NCBI RefSeq assembly: GCF_001424405.1
Contig: NZ_LMPS01000001.1
Span: 1,051,999 to 1,115,998 of the forward strand
Length of the DNA: 64,000 bases
From: Dyadobacter sp. Leaf189
GTDB lineage: Bacteria > Bacteroidota > Bacteroidia > Cytophagales > Spirosomataceae
Reading direction: 5' to 3'
Shown here: positions 25,936-36,374 of the stretch, piece after piece
Layout: each line of letters begins with the position of its first letter
Numbering within the stretch: the first letter of the stretch is position 1
The notes under the pieces: model-generated
The model's input: only the letters and a program-made list of their open reading frames with translations
The model's database searches: none
What the model was told of the DNA's origin: nothing
Position numbers and translations under genes: made by a program

Positions 25936-28900
25936 ATGAATCTAATGCTATCAGCTAAGCAATGGGTAAGCGTTGGACTTGTGCTCATGACGCAGGTCCC
26001 ACGACAAGCCCAGTCCCAGGTAATTGCATTTGCCTCCGCACCGGCTAAGCAGCACAATGCTTATGCACAGGAGATGAAACTCAAGAATGTGCTTTTGGAT
26101 TTGCAAAAGCACTATGGGGTTGAAATCGTATTCGAAGATCGTTTGGTTGGTTCAATTAATGTAGCTGCCAGCGCGCTTGACCTGAGTCAGCCAATCGAGA
26201 AGAACCTCGGTATCATCCTCGCTCAGAACGGGTTGAAATATAAAAAAACCAGAAAGAATACATTTGTTATTACCGAGGAAAAAGCCCGGGAGAATGCGCC
26301 AAAAGATGAGAAAAGTACGTCAGCGGCGGTACCTGATCAATCCGCAAGTAATGAAGGTACCAGTAGCATTGGTACGGTTCAGCAGGTCGCTGTGGACCGT
26401 ACTATTAAGGGGAAAATCTCGGACGAATCCGGAACGGGATTGCCTGGCGTAAGTGTGGTTCTGAAAGGTACGCAGCGCGGTACTTCTACAAGTTCAACCG
26501 GAGAATTTGCATTGGATATCCCCGATGGTGGAAATCCTGTATTGGTTTTGAGTTTTGTGGGATATAAATCTCAGGAGATCAGCGTAGGCAGCCAATCGGA
26601 AATAACTGTATCAATGGCGCCTGATGAGAATGCGCTGGATGAGATTGTAGTTGTAGGTTACGGGTCAGTCAAGAAGTCTGACCTGACTGGCGCGGTAGGA
26701 ACCATCAAGGGGGAAGTGTTACAGGAGCGGCCCGCTTCTTCGCTGAACCAGGGTCTTTCCGGTCGCATTGCCGGGGTGAATGTATCGTCTAACTCCGGCC
26801 GGCCGGGCGGGCGGGCCAATATCCGCATCCGCGGTGCGAGCTCCATTAGCGTTTCTAATAACCCATTGTATGTGATAGACGGGGTTATTCTGAATGCAGT
26901 AGATCTTGCAAACGGAAGTACGCCCATTGACTACATCAACCCTAACGATATTGCGTCTATTGAAGTTTTGAAAGATGCTTCTTCGACAGCTATCTATGGA
27001 GCCCGCGGTGCAAACGGGGTGATCCTTGTAACTACAAAAAGAGGTACTTCGACAGGTGGGAAAGTGACTTACGATACTGACTTCAGCATTGGTGTTGCTC
27101 CCAGGAAGTTGCCTGTCCTGAATTCCCGCGAGTTTTTGGCTGTGGAAGAACTGGCTTACGAGAATGCGAAAAAGTTTGATCCGGTAGGCTGGGCGACGGG
27201 AACAAAATACACTGATCCAAAGACGAAACGGACCAACCCGCTGCTGTTTGATTCCAATGGAAATCCATTGTATGATACTGATTGGCAGGACGAAGCGTTT
27301 CAAAAAGCATTTACCCAAAATCACCAGCTCGGTGTTACAGGAGGTAGTGAAAAAGGCAGTTTCGGCGCATTCCTGAACTACCGCAATGAGAATGGGATCG
27401 TGCGCGAATCCTGGCAGAAGCGATATGCCGGCCGTTTTGTGTTTGATAGTCAGATCAAAAGCTGGTTGAAAATAGGAGGTACCCTGGGCTACACAGACCA
27501 GAATGAGAAGCAGATCGATCAATTGGGCGGCGGCGGAATTACCGCTATGCGCCAGGTATTGGAAGCGCTTCCTATTATTCCCGTTAAATATCCAGACGGC
27601 CGCTGGGCCAGTAACCGCGACTATCCCGGAATGGAAGGTGGCGACAGTCCGCTGCGGGTTGCACAGGAAAGGCTTTCCTATCTGCGCACGCAAACCATGC
27701 TGGGGAATATGTATGCAACAATAAGCCTGGCGCCTGGCCTGGATCTGCGCTCGACAGTTGGTACCAACATTATCAATCAGCGGGAAGATTATTTTGCTGC
27801 TGCGGGGTTGCAGTACATTTCAAACAATGGGGATGCGAGTGTCAACAACCGGCGGTTCAATTCGTGGCAGTTTGAAAATTACCTGACGTATTTCAAAGAG
27901 TTTGGTAAAATCCATTCGATCAATGCCATGCTCGGATTGTCCTGGCAACATGTAGACCGTTTCGAGAACCTGGCCAGAAGTCAGAATTTTACAGACACTT
28001 ACTTTCAGTTCAATAACCTTGGAGCAGGTGCCACTGCACTTGCACCCAGCTCTTCCGCTTCGGCCTACGGACTCAATTCCTATTTCGCGCGGCTTAATTA
28101 CGGGTTAATGGACAAATACCTGGTTACATTCACCGGCCGGATCGACGGATCTTCAAAGTTCGGTGCTGCCAACAGATATGCATTTTTCCCATCGGCTGCA
28201 TTGGCCTGGCGGGTATCTGAGGAACAATTCCTGAAAACAAGCACGGTTATATCTAACCTGAAAATCCGCGCGAGCTACGGTGCAACGGGTAATTCCGAGA
28301 TCCCGGCTTACCGTGCTCTAGCAGGTATGACCAATAACATTTCCAATGTTGTGGATTACAGCGTCATTTTTGGTGGTACCCGGAACATTGGTACCGGTAT
28401 CAGCCGGATGTCAAACTCTAATCTGCAATGGGAAAAAACACAGCAGGTCGATCTGGGTATCGAACTGGGACTGTTTTCAAACAGGCTGAGCTTCGAGCTG
28501 GACCTTTACCGCAGGAAAGTAAATGAAATGCTCCTCGATGCCCCACTTCCGATGAGCAGCGGTTACAGCAGCATATTTACGAATATCGGAAGTATGGAAA
28601 ACAAAGGGGTTGAATTTGCAGTCAATTCAATGAACGTCAAAGCCGGCGATTTTTCATGGAGTACTACTTTCAATATCTCGGTTAACAAAAACGAGGTACT
28701 TGCGCTGTCAGGTGGAAGCGACATTTACTCGGGGGCTACTGTTATCCGGGTAGGCGAGCCGGTTGGTTCATTCTTCGGAAGGGTTCACCAGGGTACCTAT
28801 TCTACTTCGGAAGTGGAGGAAGCTAAAAAGTACAATATGCTTCCGGGAGACGTGAAGTACCAGGACCTGAACGGGGACGGTACGATTAACGACAACGACC

Positions 28901-29421
28901 GCACGATCATCGGAAAAGGTATCCCTGACGGTTTCGGGACATTCCTGAACACATTCCAGTACAAAGCGTGGTCGTTGACGGTTGATTTGCAATACATGTA
29001 CGGAAACGACGTACTTGACAGAAGTATCCACTCGGCGGAGGACAGACAAGGTATCGCGAACAGCTACAAAACGGTTTTGAATGCCTGGACCGAGACAAAT
29101 CAGAATACACCTATCGCGCAGATCCGCCCGATTAACGCATATTATACAACCAATAATGATAGCCACAAGGTTACAGATGCATCCTTTATCAGGGGCCGGA
29201 ACCTGCTGCTTGCCTATGCATTCCCGGCTGATGTAGTGTCCAAGTTGAAGCTTGACAGGCTGCGGGCTTATGCTTCGATTCAGAACTTCTTTGTAGTTAC
29301 CAAATACAAAGGTTACGATCCCGAAGTTTCCAACTCAGGTTCTCCATTTGATCAGGGATTCGGGTTGTATGACTATCCAAAGCCAAGGGTATTTATGCTT
29401 GGTCTCAACATTGGTTTGTAA
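25936..29421 (+). CDS. SusC/RagA-family TonB-linked outer-membrane protein with STN domain
   Basis: An 1161-residue outer-membrane transporter. After an export signal (ending near AQSQ) comes an STN signalling domain (about 40-115), then a carboxypeptidase-like CarbopepD_reg domain (about 153-240, GLPGVSVVLKGT), a TonB-box/plug region (EIVVVGYGSVKKSDLTGAV) and a beta barrel ending in FMLGLNIGL. It imports oligomeric ligands with SusD acting as lid. The STN domain and the upstream FecR/sigma pair indicate trans-envelope induction by the ligand. No glycanase follows, so the substrate is unknown. Confidence 0.93.
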   Translation: MNLMLSAKQWVSVGLVLMTQVPRQAQSQVIAFASAPAKQHNAYAQEMKLKNVLLDLQKHYGVEIVFEDRLVGSINVAASALDLSQPIEKNLGIILAQNGLKYKKTRKNTFVITEEKARENAPKDEKSTSAAVPDQSASNEGTSSIGTVQQVAVDRTIKGKISDESGTGLPGVSVVLKGTQRGTSTSSTGEFALDIPDGGNPVLVLSFVGYKSQEISVGSQSEITVSMAPDENALDEIVVVGYGSVKKSDLTGAVGTIKGEVLQERPASSLNQGLSGRIAGVNVSSNSGRPGGRANIRIRGASSISVSNNPLYVIDGVILNAVDLANGSTPIDYINPNDIASIEVLKDASSTAIYGARGANGVILVTTKRGTSTGGKVTYDTDFSIGVAPRKLPVLNSREFLAVEELAYENAKKFDPVGWATGTKYTDPKTKRTNPLLFDSNGNPLYDTDWQDEAFQKAFTQNHQLGVTGGSEKGSFGAFLNYRNENGIVRESWQKRYAGRFVFDSQIKSWLKIGGTLGYTDQNEKQIDQLGGGGITAMRQVLEALPIIPVKYPDGRWASNRDYPGMEGGDSPLRVAQERLSYLRTQTMLGNMYATISLAPGLDLRSTVGTNIINQREDYFAAAGLQYISNNGDASVNNRRFNSWQFENYLTYFKEFGKIHSINAMLGLSWQHVDRFENLARSQNFTDTYFQFNNLGAGATALAPSSSASAYGLNSYFARLNYGLMDKYLVTFTGRIDGSSKFGAANRYAFFPSAALAWRVSEEQFLKTSTVISNLKIRASYGATGNSEIPAYRALAGMTNNISNVVDYSVIFGGTRNIGTGISRMSNSNLQWEKTQQVDLGIELGLFSNRLSFELDLYRRKVNEMLLDAPLPMSSGYSSIFTNIGSMENKGVEFAVNSMNVKAGDFSWSTTFNISVNKNEVLALSGGSDIYSGATVIRVGEPVGSFFGRVHQGTYSTSEVEEAKKYNMLPGDVKYQDLNGDGTINDNDRTIIGKGIPDGFGTFLNTFQYKAWSLTVDLQYMYGNDVLDRSIHSAEDRQGIANSYKTVLNAWTETNQNTPIAQIRPINAYYTTNNDSHKVTDASFIRGRNLLLAYAFPADVVSKLKLDRLRAYASIQNFFVVTKYKGYDPEVSNSGSPFDQGFGLYDYPKPRVFMLGLNIGL

Positions 29422-29447
29422 CATCTTGACCTTCATTCTGAATTAAT

Positions 29448-30953
29448 ATGAATAGGATATCAAAAAAAATCGGATTGTTAACTGCGGTAATGAGCATGTT
29501 TTGTGCCGCAGGCTGCTCGGACTTTCTTGAAGAGACGGATCCAAGCAATTTTACCACTGATAGTTATTTTACTGAACCTGCGCAGGCCCGAAGTGCCGTG
29601 AACTCGATCTACGCCAGCTTACGTGAGCCACTTGGAAGCGGTTTTGGTGGTGGGGCCTGGATGATGACCGAATTCGCAACTGGTCTCGCCAATACCGATC
29701 TTGGGCAGGCTGTGAACAGCTATTTTGTAAAAGACCTGCGAAATACCTCTGATAATGGTTACGGCCAGACTTACTGGGCAGCTTACTACCGGGGCATTGC
29801 CAATGCGAATTTGTGCATTGAGAAAATTCCCGGCATTGCTACCATGAATGCAGCCGAGGGACAGAAGCTGATCGGTGAGGCCCGTTTTCTTCGCGCATTT
29901 TACTATTTCAATCTCGTTCGGATGTTTGGTAAAATCCCATTGGTTACTGAATCAGTGAATTTGCAATCGGAGCAGCTCAGACCTTCGCAGGCGACGGAAG
30001 AGGAAGTTTACAACTATATCGTGGAAGATCTGAAAGCGGCAGAAGCTTCGGGTTTGCCTTGGCTGGATACTTCCGGGAAGGTGAGTATGGGGGCTGTCAA
30101 GTCTCTTCTGGCGCAGGTATACCTCACGATGGCAGGGTTTCCATTGCAAAAAGGCGCTACCCATTATGATCTTGCCGCAAAGAAAGCGGAAGAGGTAATC
30201 GATTCGAAGCAGTTTAAACTGTTCACGACTTACAATGATCTGCATGATCCGAACAAGAAGAATGTCGAGGAAAATATTTTTATGATCCAGTTCAGAACGC
30301 AGATCTTACCTTCCGGCTGGCAAGTTTCCATTATTCCTTACAACAAAAATATCTCCCAGTACTCGGATGAAACGGGTGGTATTTACGCCACAGCCGATTT
30401 TGTTAAATCCTATGATCCGGGTGATCTGCGTGCCAAGGAGAAGCAGTTTTTCTTTACCAAATTCACCAATGAGGCTGATCGTACGAAAGAGGTAGACCTG
30501 GGTGGTTATTTTATTTACAAACACTTTGACGTAGTTGCGCAAACCAGTACCGCGAACAGCGACCTGAACTGGCCGGTGATCCGGTATGCAGATGTTCTGC
30601 TGACGTACGCGGAAGCTGCAAATGAGGTAGCTGGGCCTTCTGCCAAAATTTACGACGCGGTGAATGCAGTACGAACAAGAGCGCAGCTGCCTGCACTTGC
30701 CGGTCTTACAAAAGATGTACTCCGCGAATCAATCTGGAAAGAAAGATGGTATGAGCTGTGTTTCGAAAACACCACCTGGTTTGATATGGTACGTTTGCGG
30801 AAGGCATTCAATGTGACTACCAAAAAGTTTGACAATTATGTAGGGCATAAGTTCTCATACGGTCCCACGGTGACTGACCGCGAGCTGTTGTTTCCAATTC
30901 CGACTTCTGAAATGCGGAACAACACGAATTTGCGCCAGAACGCCGGTTATTAA
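29448..30953 (+). CDS. SusD/RagB-family nutrient-binding lipoprotein
   Basis: A 501-residue lipoprotein with lipobox cysteine C23 (AAGC) followed by SDFLEETDPS. TPR-like helical segments include GEARFLRAFYYFNLVRMFGKIPL, and the C-terminus has the typical LFPIPTSEM and LRQNAGY ending. It caps the adjacent SusC and captures ligand at the cell surface. The gap after SusC is 26 nt and a terminator follows at 30997, closing the four-gene operon. Confidence 0.93.
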   Translation: MNRISKKIGLLTAVMSMFCAAGCSDFLEETDPSNFTTDSYFTEPAQARSAVNSIYASLREPLGSGFGGGAWMMTEFATGLANTDLGQAVNSYFVKDLRNTSDNGYGQTYWAAYYRGIANANLCIEKIPGIATMNAAEGQKLIGEARFLRAFYYFNLVRMFGKIPLVTESVNLQSEQLRPSQATEEEVYNYIVEDLKAAEASGLPWLDTSGKVSMGAVKSLLAQVYLTMAGFPLQKGATHYDLAAKKAEEVIDSKQFKLFTTYNDLHDPNKKNVEENIFMIQFRTQILPSGWQVSIIPYNKNISQYSDETGGIYATADFVKSYDPGDLRAKEKQFFFTKFTNEADRTKEVDLGGYFIYKHFDVVAQTSTANSDLNWPVIRYADVLLTYAEAANEVAGPSAKIYDAVNAVRTRAQLPALAGLTKDVLRESIWKERWYELCFENTTWFDMVRLRKAFNVTTKKFDNYVGHKFSYGPTVTDRELLFPIPTSEMRNNTNLRQNAGY

Positions 30954-30996
30954 GCACGAATTGTATTTAGGTTAATGATTAGGCTTGTAAAAGCAG

Positions 30997-31033
30997 ATAG
31001 GTCCCTGATCGCATTTCGGGGACCTATTTTTTT
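30997..31033 (+). terminator. Intrinsic terminator of the first SusCD operon
   Basis: A 9-bp stem (30997-31005 with 31019-31027), 13-nt loop and T-run to 31033. Confidence 0.78.
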
Positions 31034-31108
31034 GTAAAAACCGGCGTGGCATTACTTTTTTGAACTAACGGTTTTAAAACGAACAATTTCATTGACAACT
31101 GAACAACT

Positions 31109-31603
31109 ATGAAAAAGACAGTAAATGTTTGGGTGCTGAGCGCGATGGTAGTAATGGGTGCTTCACTTGCGAGCTGCAATTCGGCAGAAAAGGACAGAAA
31201 GGAACTTGCCAATGCAGAAGAAGATGCACTTAAAGCTGCTGAGGAAACTTCGGCAATGGGCGATACCAGCAAAGAAGAAATGGCAGACGCGAAAGAGGAT
31301 TTGCTTGAAGCGAATGCAAAGTTGAACGAGAAGCAGCAGGATTATCTGAATTCCCTGAAAGAACGTGAAGCTAAGATCCAGGAGCGCATTACAAAGCTGG
31401 ATGAAAAACTCAAGTCGGCAGATGGTAATTCCAAACAGCGACTGACTGAAAGAAAGGATAAGTTTACCAAAGAGCGCGACTTATTACAGGCTAATATCCT
31501 TGAAATGCAGAAACCAATGGAGGATAAGCGACTTGAAACTGTGCAGAAAGAAGTGCAGCAGCGGGTTGTTGCTATTGACAAGGAGCTAAGTCAGCAGGAC
31601 TAA
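31109..31603 (+). CDS. Coiled-coil lipoprotein of unknown function
   Basis: A 164-residue protein with a lipoprotein signal peptide and cysteine C23 (LASC). The mature part is highly charged, rich in Ala, Glu and Lys, with heptad-like periodicity from about residue 30 to 160, consistent with a long coiled coil. No enzymatic motif is visible. It is monocistronic, bounded by terminators on both sides. A structural or envelope-tethering role is plausible but unproven. Confidence 0.75.
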   Translation: MKKTVNVWVLSAMVVMGASLASCNSAEKDRKELANAEEDALKAAEETSAMGDTSKEEMADAKEDLLEANAKLNEKQQDYLNSLKEREAKIQERITKLDEKLKSADGNSKQRLTERKDKFTKERDLLQANILEMQKPMEDKRLETVQKEVQQRVVAIDKELSQQD

Positions 31604-31619
31604 TTTGAAGATATAGAAT

Positions 31620-31655
31620 AAAAAATGGCCGGTTTATAGCCGGCCATTTTTTATT
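31620..31655. terminator. Bidirectional intrinsic terminator
   Basis: A perfect 13-bp stem (31620-31632 with 31640-31652) with a 7-nt loop, A-rich on the left and T-rich on the right. It separates the convergent lipoprotein and xylA genes. Confidence 0.88.
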
Positions 31656-31671
31656 TATAATGCTGACAATC

Positions 31672-33000
31672 TTAGATATAACGGTTGATCAGATTTTCCA
31701 GGTACTCCTGTCTTCCTGATGTGATCGCCGGTTCGCCATTTGCAGCTGCCAGCTCAAAAAGATCTTCCAGTTTTAATGCACCTTTTTCAAACTCAGCACC
31801 TTTGCCGCCGTCGAAGCTGGCATATCTGTCTGTGCGGATCTTGTCGTATTCTCCATTCTGGATGATTTTGTCGGCAACAACAAGTGCTCTTGCAACTGTA
31901 TCGACACCACCAATGTGTGCATGGAATACATCTTCCATATCAGTCGAGTTACGACGACGTTTCGCGTCAAAGTTGATACCACCACCTTGTAGTCCGCCTG
32001 CTTTAAGGATTACCAGTAATGCTTTTGTCCATTCTGCAAGATCGTTCGGGAATTGGTCAGTATCCCATCCATTCTGGTAGTCTCCACGGTTCGCATCGAT
32101 TGATCCGAGGATACCTGCATCAGCTGCAACCTGCAATTCGTGCTCAAAAGTATGTCCGGCAAGTGTCGCGTGGTTTACTTCCAGGTTCAATGCGAAATCG
32201 CCGAGCAGATCGTGCTGGCGAAGGAAGCCGATTACTGTTGCTGCGTCGTAGTCATACTGGTGTTTCGTTGGCTCGCAAGGTTTTGGCTCAATGAAGAATT
32301 TACCTTTGAACCCATTGGCACGTGCATAAGCTACTGAGATTTTAAGCATTTGCGCAAAGTGCTCCTGCTCTCTCTTCATGTCAGTGTTCAAAAGCGTCAT
32401 ATATCCTTCACGACCGCCCCAGAAAACGTAATTTTCTCCACCTAATGCGATTGTTGCATCTAATGCCATTTTAACCTGCGCGCCTGCGTGAGTTACTACT
32501 GCAAAGTCAGGGTTGGTAGAAGCGCCATTCATGTAACGGTGGTGGCCAAACAAATTGGCTGTACCCCAAAGCAATTTAACTCCCGATTCCTTCTGCTTCT
32601 GGCCCAGGTATTCGGTCAGAGTTTGCAGGCGTTTTTCGTTTGTTTTAACATCATCTGCATAATCCACTACGTCCACGTCATGGAAGCAGTAGTAAGGCAG
32701 ACCCAGTTTCGTAATCAGCTCAAATGCAGCGTCAGCTTTGTCTTTTGCCCGGTCTACCGCGTCAGACTTCTGGTCCCACGGGTAGAATAGGGTAGGACCT
32801 CCGAACGGGTCGAGGCCCGAGCCGCAGAATGTGTGCCAGTAGGCCACTGCAAACCGAAGGTGCTCCTTCATGCTTTTCCCCGCGATCACACGGTTTTCGT
32901 CATACCACCGATATGCCAGCGGATTATCCGTTTCGGGACCTTCATAAGCGATTTTCCCGACTCCTTTAAAGTACTCCTGTTCTCCGAGTAAGATGCTCAT
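31672..33000 (-). CDS. xylA: Xylose isomerase
   Basis: A 442-residue protein of class II xylose isomerase length. Family landmarks include CFHDVDVV (catalytic His), WGGREGY, FIEPKP (metal-binding Glu), [16 protein letters not shown] and GSIDANRGD. It interconverts D-xylose and D-xylulose in the cytosol. No xylulokinase or xylose transporter adjoins it; the gene stands alone with an intrinsic terminator just after the stop. Confidence 0.97.
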   Translation of the reverse strand: MSILLGEQEYFKGVGKIAYEGPETDNPLAYRWYDENRVIAGKSMKEHLRFAVAYWHTFCGSGLDPFGGPTLFYPWDQKSDAVDRAKDKADAAFELITKLGLPYYCFHDVDVVDYADDVKTNEKRLQTLTEYLGQKQKESGVKLLWGTANLFGHHRYMNGASTNPDFAVVTHAGAQVKMALDATIALGGENYVFWGGREGYMTLLNTDMKREQEHFAQMLKISVAYARANGFKGKFFIEPKPCEPTKHQYDYDAATVIGFLRQHDLLGDFALNLEVNHATLAGHTFEHELQVAADAGILGSIDANRGDYQNGWDTDQFPNDLAEWTKALLVILKAGGLQGGGINFDAKRRRNSTDMEDVFHAHIGGVDTVARALVVADKIIQNGEYDKIRTDRYASFDGGKGAEFEKGALKLEDLFELAAANGEPAITSGRQEYLENLINRYI

Positions 33001-33081
33001 TTTAACTATAAGTGTAAGATTGACATTTTATAATACAATACTATTACTTTTTTCTGAATTTATTGTAAGTCTGAAATAAAA

Positions 33082-33110
33082 AGAGGAGCAGAAATCATTT
33101 CTGCTCCTCT
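33082..33110 (-). terminator. Intrinsic terminator after the ppiD-like gene
   Basis: A perfect 14-bp complementarity (33082-33095 with 33097-33110), opening to a small loop, with a T-run on the minus strand just beyond it. It lies 26 nt after the stop. Confidence 0.8.
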
Positions 33111-33135
33111 CAACCTAAGATTTTTTTATTTGATC

Positions 33136-35253
33136 TCAGAAAAACTTAGCTCTGTTATCTTCGATTTTGGCGTGCTCACGAATCGCTTCGTTTACTAGAT
33201 ATGACATTCTGCTTTCGAGAGATTGCGTCAGTTGTGTTTTGTACTGCGTGAAATCTGCAATTTTCGGAGCTTCTGTTTTATTAAGAAGTTCAACAATGAA
33301 GACACCATTTTCACCTGTAAATACATCTGATTTCTGACCTGCCTTCAAGCCAAAAGCTTTACCCAATGCGATAGGATCGAAACCTGCGCTTGTAAGGAAG
33401 CCGGTAGCCAGTGAAATATCGTTTGCAGATTCAACCAATGCGCCGGCGCCGTATTTTTTAGCAATTGCATCCAGGTCGCCGGTTGCACCTTTCAATTTGG
33501 CAGTGATCTGTTCAGCTTTGATCTGGTTTCTTACCTTGGTAGTAAGCTCGTCGCGGAAATCGTCTACTTTCACTTCTTTCGCGTCAGACTTACCAGTCAG
33601 CACTGCTACAACATATTGTTCCTCAGTTTCAAACACAGGAGAAACATCATCTACGTCCGAGTCTTTCTTGAATGCCCATCTTACGATTTCACGTCCATTC
33701 TGAATCGCATTGATATTCGTTGCTGATTCAGGAACGCGGTTAGCAGTAGCAACTACCAGTGCTTTGTTCTTTTTAACAGCTTCCTGGAATTGTTGTCTTG
33801 TTTTTACAGAGTTTACAAACTCGTCAGCTCTTCTGTAAGCTTCGTCACGTGTTGCCTGGCTCGGAGCGATTGTTTTTCCGATTGCGGCAATGTGGTATAA
33901 TGTGTTCGATTTTGGATCTGTTACCTTGATAATATGGAATCCAAACTGGCTTTCTACAATTCTTGGGATCAGGCCCGGAGCAGTAGCTGAGAAAACAGCG
34001 TCTTCAAATGGTTTCACCATTGCGCCGTTGTTCTGGAAATAATTCAGGTCACCGCCACGCTGTGCTGATCCGGGATCTGCGCTGGAAGTAGCTGCAAGTG
34101 CTTCAAAGTTCGCTCCCGCTTTGATCTGCGCCAGGATACTTTCTGCTCTTGTACGTGCTGCTGCCTTCGCTGAGTCAGACTGGTTTTCAGGACGGATCAG
34201 AATGTGGCTTGCTCTTGCAGAAGCTACTGTATCTTTTCTTGTACCGCCGTATTTGTAGATATAATAGGTATTTCCTTCGCGGTAAGGTCCGTAAACGCCA
34301 CCTGGAACAAATGTCTTCACAGCTTCTTTCAACTGGTCTGACATATTTGCCAGTGACATATTGATCGGAAGCGGAATGTCCGAATTCATACTTGCGAATG
34401 CAGAATCGTTAGGAGCAGCCGCCAGACCTCTTGCGAGTTCTTTGATTTCGGAGTAAAGCGCCGCGCTGTCATCTTTCGCTGGCTGAACCGGGAAGGTAAC
34501 GTACTCGATTGAACGCGTATCCGTTCCTTTGTATTCTTTCCGGTGTGCGCTCAGGTAGTCCTGAAGCTGCGCGTCCGTTACTTTAATGGTAGTATCAACA
34601 ACCGAGAAATAAGGTACATACAAATAGCGCAAATTGGCTTTGGTATTTTGTGCTATGTATTCTTTCTCTGCCTGTGCTTTCGGAGTATAGGTAGAAAGTC
34701 GCAGCAGGTTTTCGTATTTGGTACGGGTGCGTTCTTCGCGAAGGCTTTTCTCGAAGTTCTCCCATGATTTCTGTTGTTCAATCGGAAGTGTTTTCAGGTT
34801 TTTCAGGTAATTGATAACTGCATTTTTATCAAACTTTCCTGTTGTAGGATCTGAAAAAGCCTGCAAGATCGAGGGACTGATGTGATTTCCTTGTACCATA
34901 TCGTACAATTCTTCATCTGTCACAGTAAGACCGAGCTCATCAAATTGTTTCTTATATGCAATATCAACCACAAACTGGTTCCAGGCCTGGTCTCTCAGTG
35001 AAGCGAGCTCATTTTCGTTCAGGCTGCGGCCCGACTGTGCTTCATAGTTCTGGCGAAAGCCGTCAACCCGACTTTGAAAGTCCTTGATATTGATTTCTTT
35101 GCCGGCGATCTCACCTACAACCTGGTTATTACTTCCGCCCAGCATTGAATTGGGACCTAAAAGATCGCCCCCAACCATAAAAAGAATTAAACTGATAGCG
35201 ATTACCGTCACGGCAACCCCGGATTTCTCTCTGATCTTGTTAATTAAAGCCAT
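33136..35253 (-). CDS. Membrane-anchored peptidyl-prolyl isomerase (PpiD/SurA-like)
   Basis: A 705-residue protein with one N-terminal membrane helix (about 14-31), a SurA_N-like chaperone region, and a parvulin domain around 345-440 (ASHILIRPENQSD, SADPGSAQRGGDLNYF, FGFHIIKV). A second degenerate parvulin-like region follows. PpiD proteins assist folding of exported and outer-membrane proteins at the periplasmic side of the inner membrane. A -7-like TAATTTTG (35271-35264, minus strand) lies only 11 nt before the start codon. Confidence 0.9.
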   Translation of the reverse strand: MALINKIREKSGVAVTVIAISLILFMVGGDLLGPNSMLGGSNNQVVGEIAGKEINIKDFQSRVDGFRQNYEAQSGRSLNENELASLRDQAWNQFVVDIAYKKQFDELGLTVTDEELYDMVQGNHISPSILQAFSDPTTGKFDKNAVINYLKNLKTLPIEQQKSWENFEKSLREERTRTKYENLLRLSTYTPKAQAEKEYIAQNTKANLRYLYVPYFSVVDTTIKVTDAQLQDYLSAHRKEYKGTDTRSIEYVTFPVQPAKDDSAALYSEIKELARGLAAAPNDSAFASMNSDIPLPINMSLANMSDQLKEAVKTFVPGGVYGPYREGNTYYIYKYGGTRKDTVASARASHILIRPENQSDSAKAAARTRAESILAQIKAGANFEALAATSSADPGSAQRGGDLNYFQNNGAMVKPFEDAVFSATAPGLIPRIVESQFGFHIIKVTDPKSNTLYHIAAIGKTIAPSQATRDEAYRRADEFVNSVKTRQQFQEAVKKNKALVVATANRVPESATNINAIQNGREIVRWAFKKDSDVDDVSPVFETEEQYVVAVLTGKSDAKEVKVDDFRDELTTKVRNQIKAEQITAKLKGATGDLDAIAKKYGAGALVESANDISLATGFLTSAGFDPIALGKAFGLKAGQKSDVFTGENGVFIVELLNKTEAPKIADFTQYKTQLTQSLESRMSYLVNEAIREHAKIEDNRAKFF

Positions 35254-35371
35254 TTTCTCGATTCAAAATTAGTGCGCAAAATAAAATCTTTTCTTCGTGG
35301 AAAGCAAGAGCTTACATTCCAATTTCAAGATAATGAATGCTATGTGATTGAGGCGAATGCCGGGGGGAAGT

Positions 35372-35854
35372 TCAGTACATATGCTTCAGGTTGAAAGCAT
35401 ACAGGATTGCCATAAAAGTACTGATCAGAACTCCTGCCATTGCTGTAATTACTCCCAGCCAGCCGCCAATGAGGAAAAGCGGTGCAAGAAATGCAACTCC
35501 GATGCCCGCCAGGTAAAGGTAATATCCCTTTTTTTGAAGGTTCCACATCAGGTAAGCAGCATAAAGAGAGAGTGATTCGAAGATCAGCATGATAATCGCG
35601 CCTGTTTTGATGGATTCCGGTGTGGTTTGCTCGATCACTGCTTCGAACATCTTGTCCATTGTCTCGGTGTCGGCAGTTGTGTTCTGCTTATCGACGCTCT
35701 CTCTGACAGTTTCAAATGTTTCCCGGGTCCTGTCTGCCATTACTCCCGGACTCCATAATCTTTCTGATTGTGTCCAAAGCCCTGAAACAGAACTCATGAA
35801 GGTGAGAAAACACAATATTGTAAGGAAAGTCGGACGTTTTACGGGATCACTCAT
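35372..35854 (-). CDS. Small membrane protein of unknown function
   Basis: A 160-residue protein with an N-terminal helix (about 10-26), a polar segment of about 50 residues, and three C-terminal hydrophobic segments (about 84-103, 108-128, 132-152). No family recognised. It is upstream of ppiD on the same strand with a 118-nt gap, so co-transcription is possible but not evident. Confidence 0.65.
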   Translation of the reverse strand: MSDPVKRPTFLTILCFLTFMSSVSGLWTQSERLWSPGVMADRTRETFETVRESVDKQNTTADTETMDKMFEAVIEQTTPESIKTGAIIMLIFESLSLYAAYLMWNLQKKGYYLYLAGIGVAFLAPLFLIGGWLGVITAMAGVLISTFMAILYAFNLKHMY

Positions 35855-35928
35855 TGAGTAGGATAATCAGCAGATCAGTTCGTTCTGCTTTGTAAAATTT
35901 GCGGATTTCGATGAAAAGACCAAAGCGA

Positions 35929-35960
35929 TTTGAATATTCTTACAGTCAAATATACTTTTG
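35929..35960 (+). promoter_or_regulatory. Promoter of the SCP2 gene
   Basis: TTTG (35929-35932), 20-nt spacer, TACTTTTG (35953-35960): a full match to the Bacteroidota sigma-A type promoter. Confidence 0.6.
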
Positions 35961-36005
35961 TCCTTTCAGTTTCACTTAATACATAACAACGAAAAACTAC
36001 TTCTG

Positions 36006-36308
36006 ATGAGCCTTCAAATTCTGACCGAACGCATTAAAAATATTCTTGGAACCGATAGCGGCCTTGGTGCAACTGCCAAGTTTGTGACCGAAGAAGGTGT
36101 GGTTTACGTCGATGGGAAATCCATTCCGAATGCAGTTTCCAACGATGATACCGAAGCCGATGCCACCTTCGAGGTATCTACAAAAAACGCATTGAAACTG
36201 ATTGATGGCGACCTGAACGCGATGATGGCGCTGATGACGGGCAAGCTTAAAATAGACGGTGATATGGGTGTTGCGATGAAAATAGCTGAAACTTTCGGCG
36301 GCAAATAG
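36006..36308 (+). CDS. SCP2 sterol-binding-domain protein
   Basis: A 100-residue single-domain protein of the SCP2 sterol-carrier family, with the conserved C-terminal part DLNAMMALMTGKLKIDGDMGVAMKI. Such proteins bind lipids or fatty acyl groups in the cytosol. The ATG at 36006 gives the normal domain start; the in-frame start at 35958 lies at the promoter and is rejected. Confidence 0.88.
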   Translation: MSLQILTERIKNILGTDSGLGATAKFVTEEGVVYVDGKSIPNAVSNDDTEADATFEVSTKNALKLIDGDLNAMMALMTGKLKIDGDMGVAMKIAETFGGK

Positions 36309-36374
36309 TAGGGCTGGAAATCGGCAGGCTTTTTCGGGTAAGCGGGTTAGTTTAAAAAGCCCGTGTCCGGACCA

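Noticed and set aside
26719..27693. 324-residue minus-strand open frame inside the first SusC gene
   Set aside because: It is antisense to a clearly conserved SusC coding region and shows no recognisable domain; a shadow of the codon pattern.
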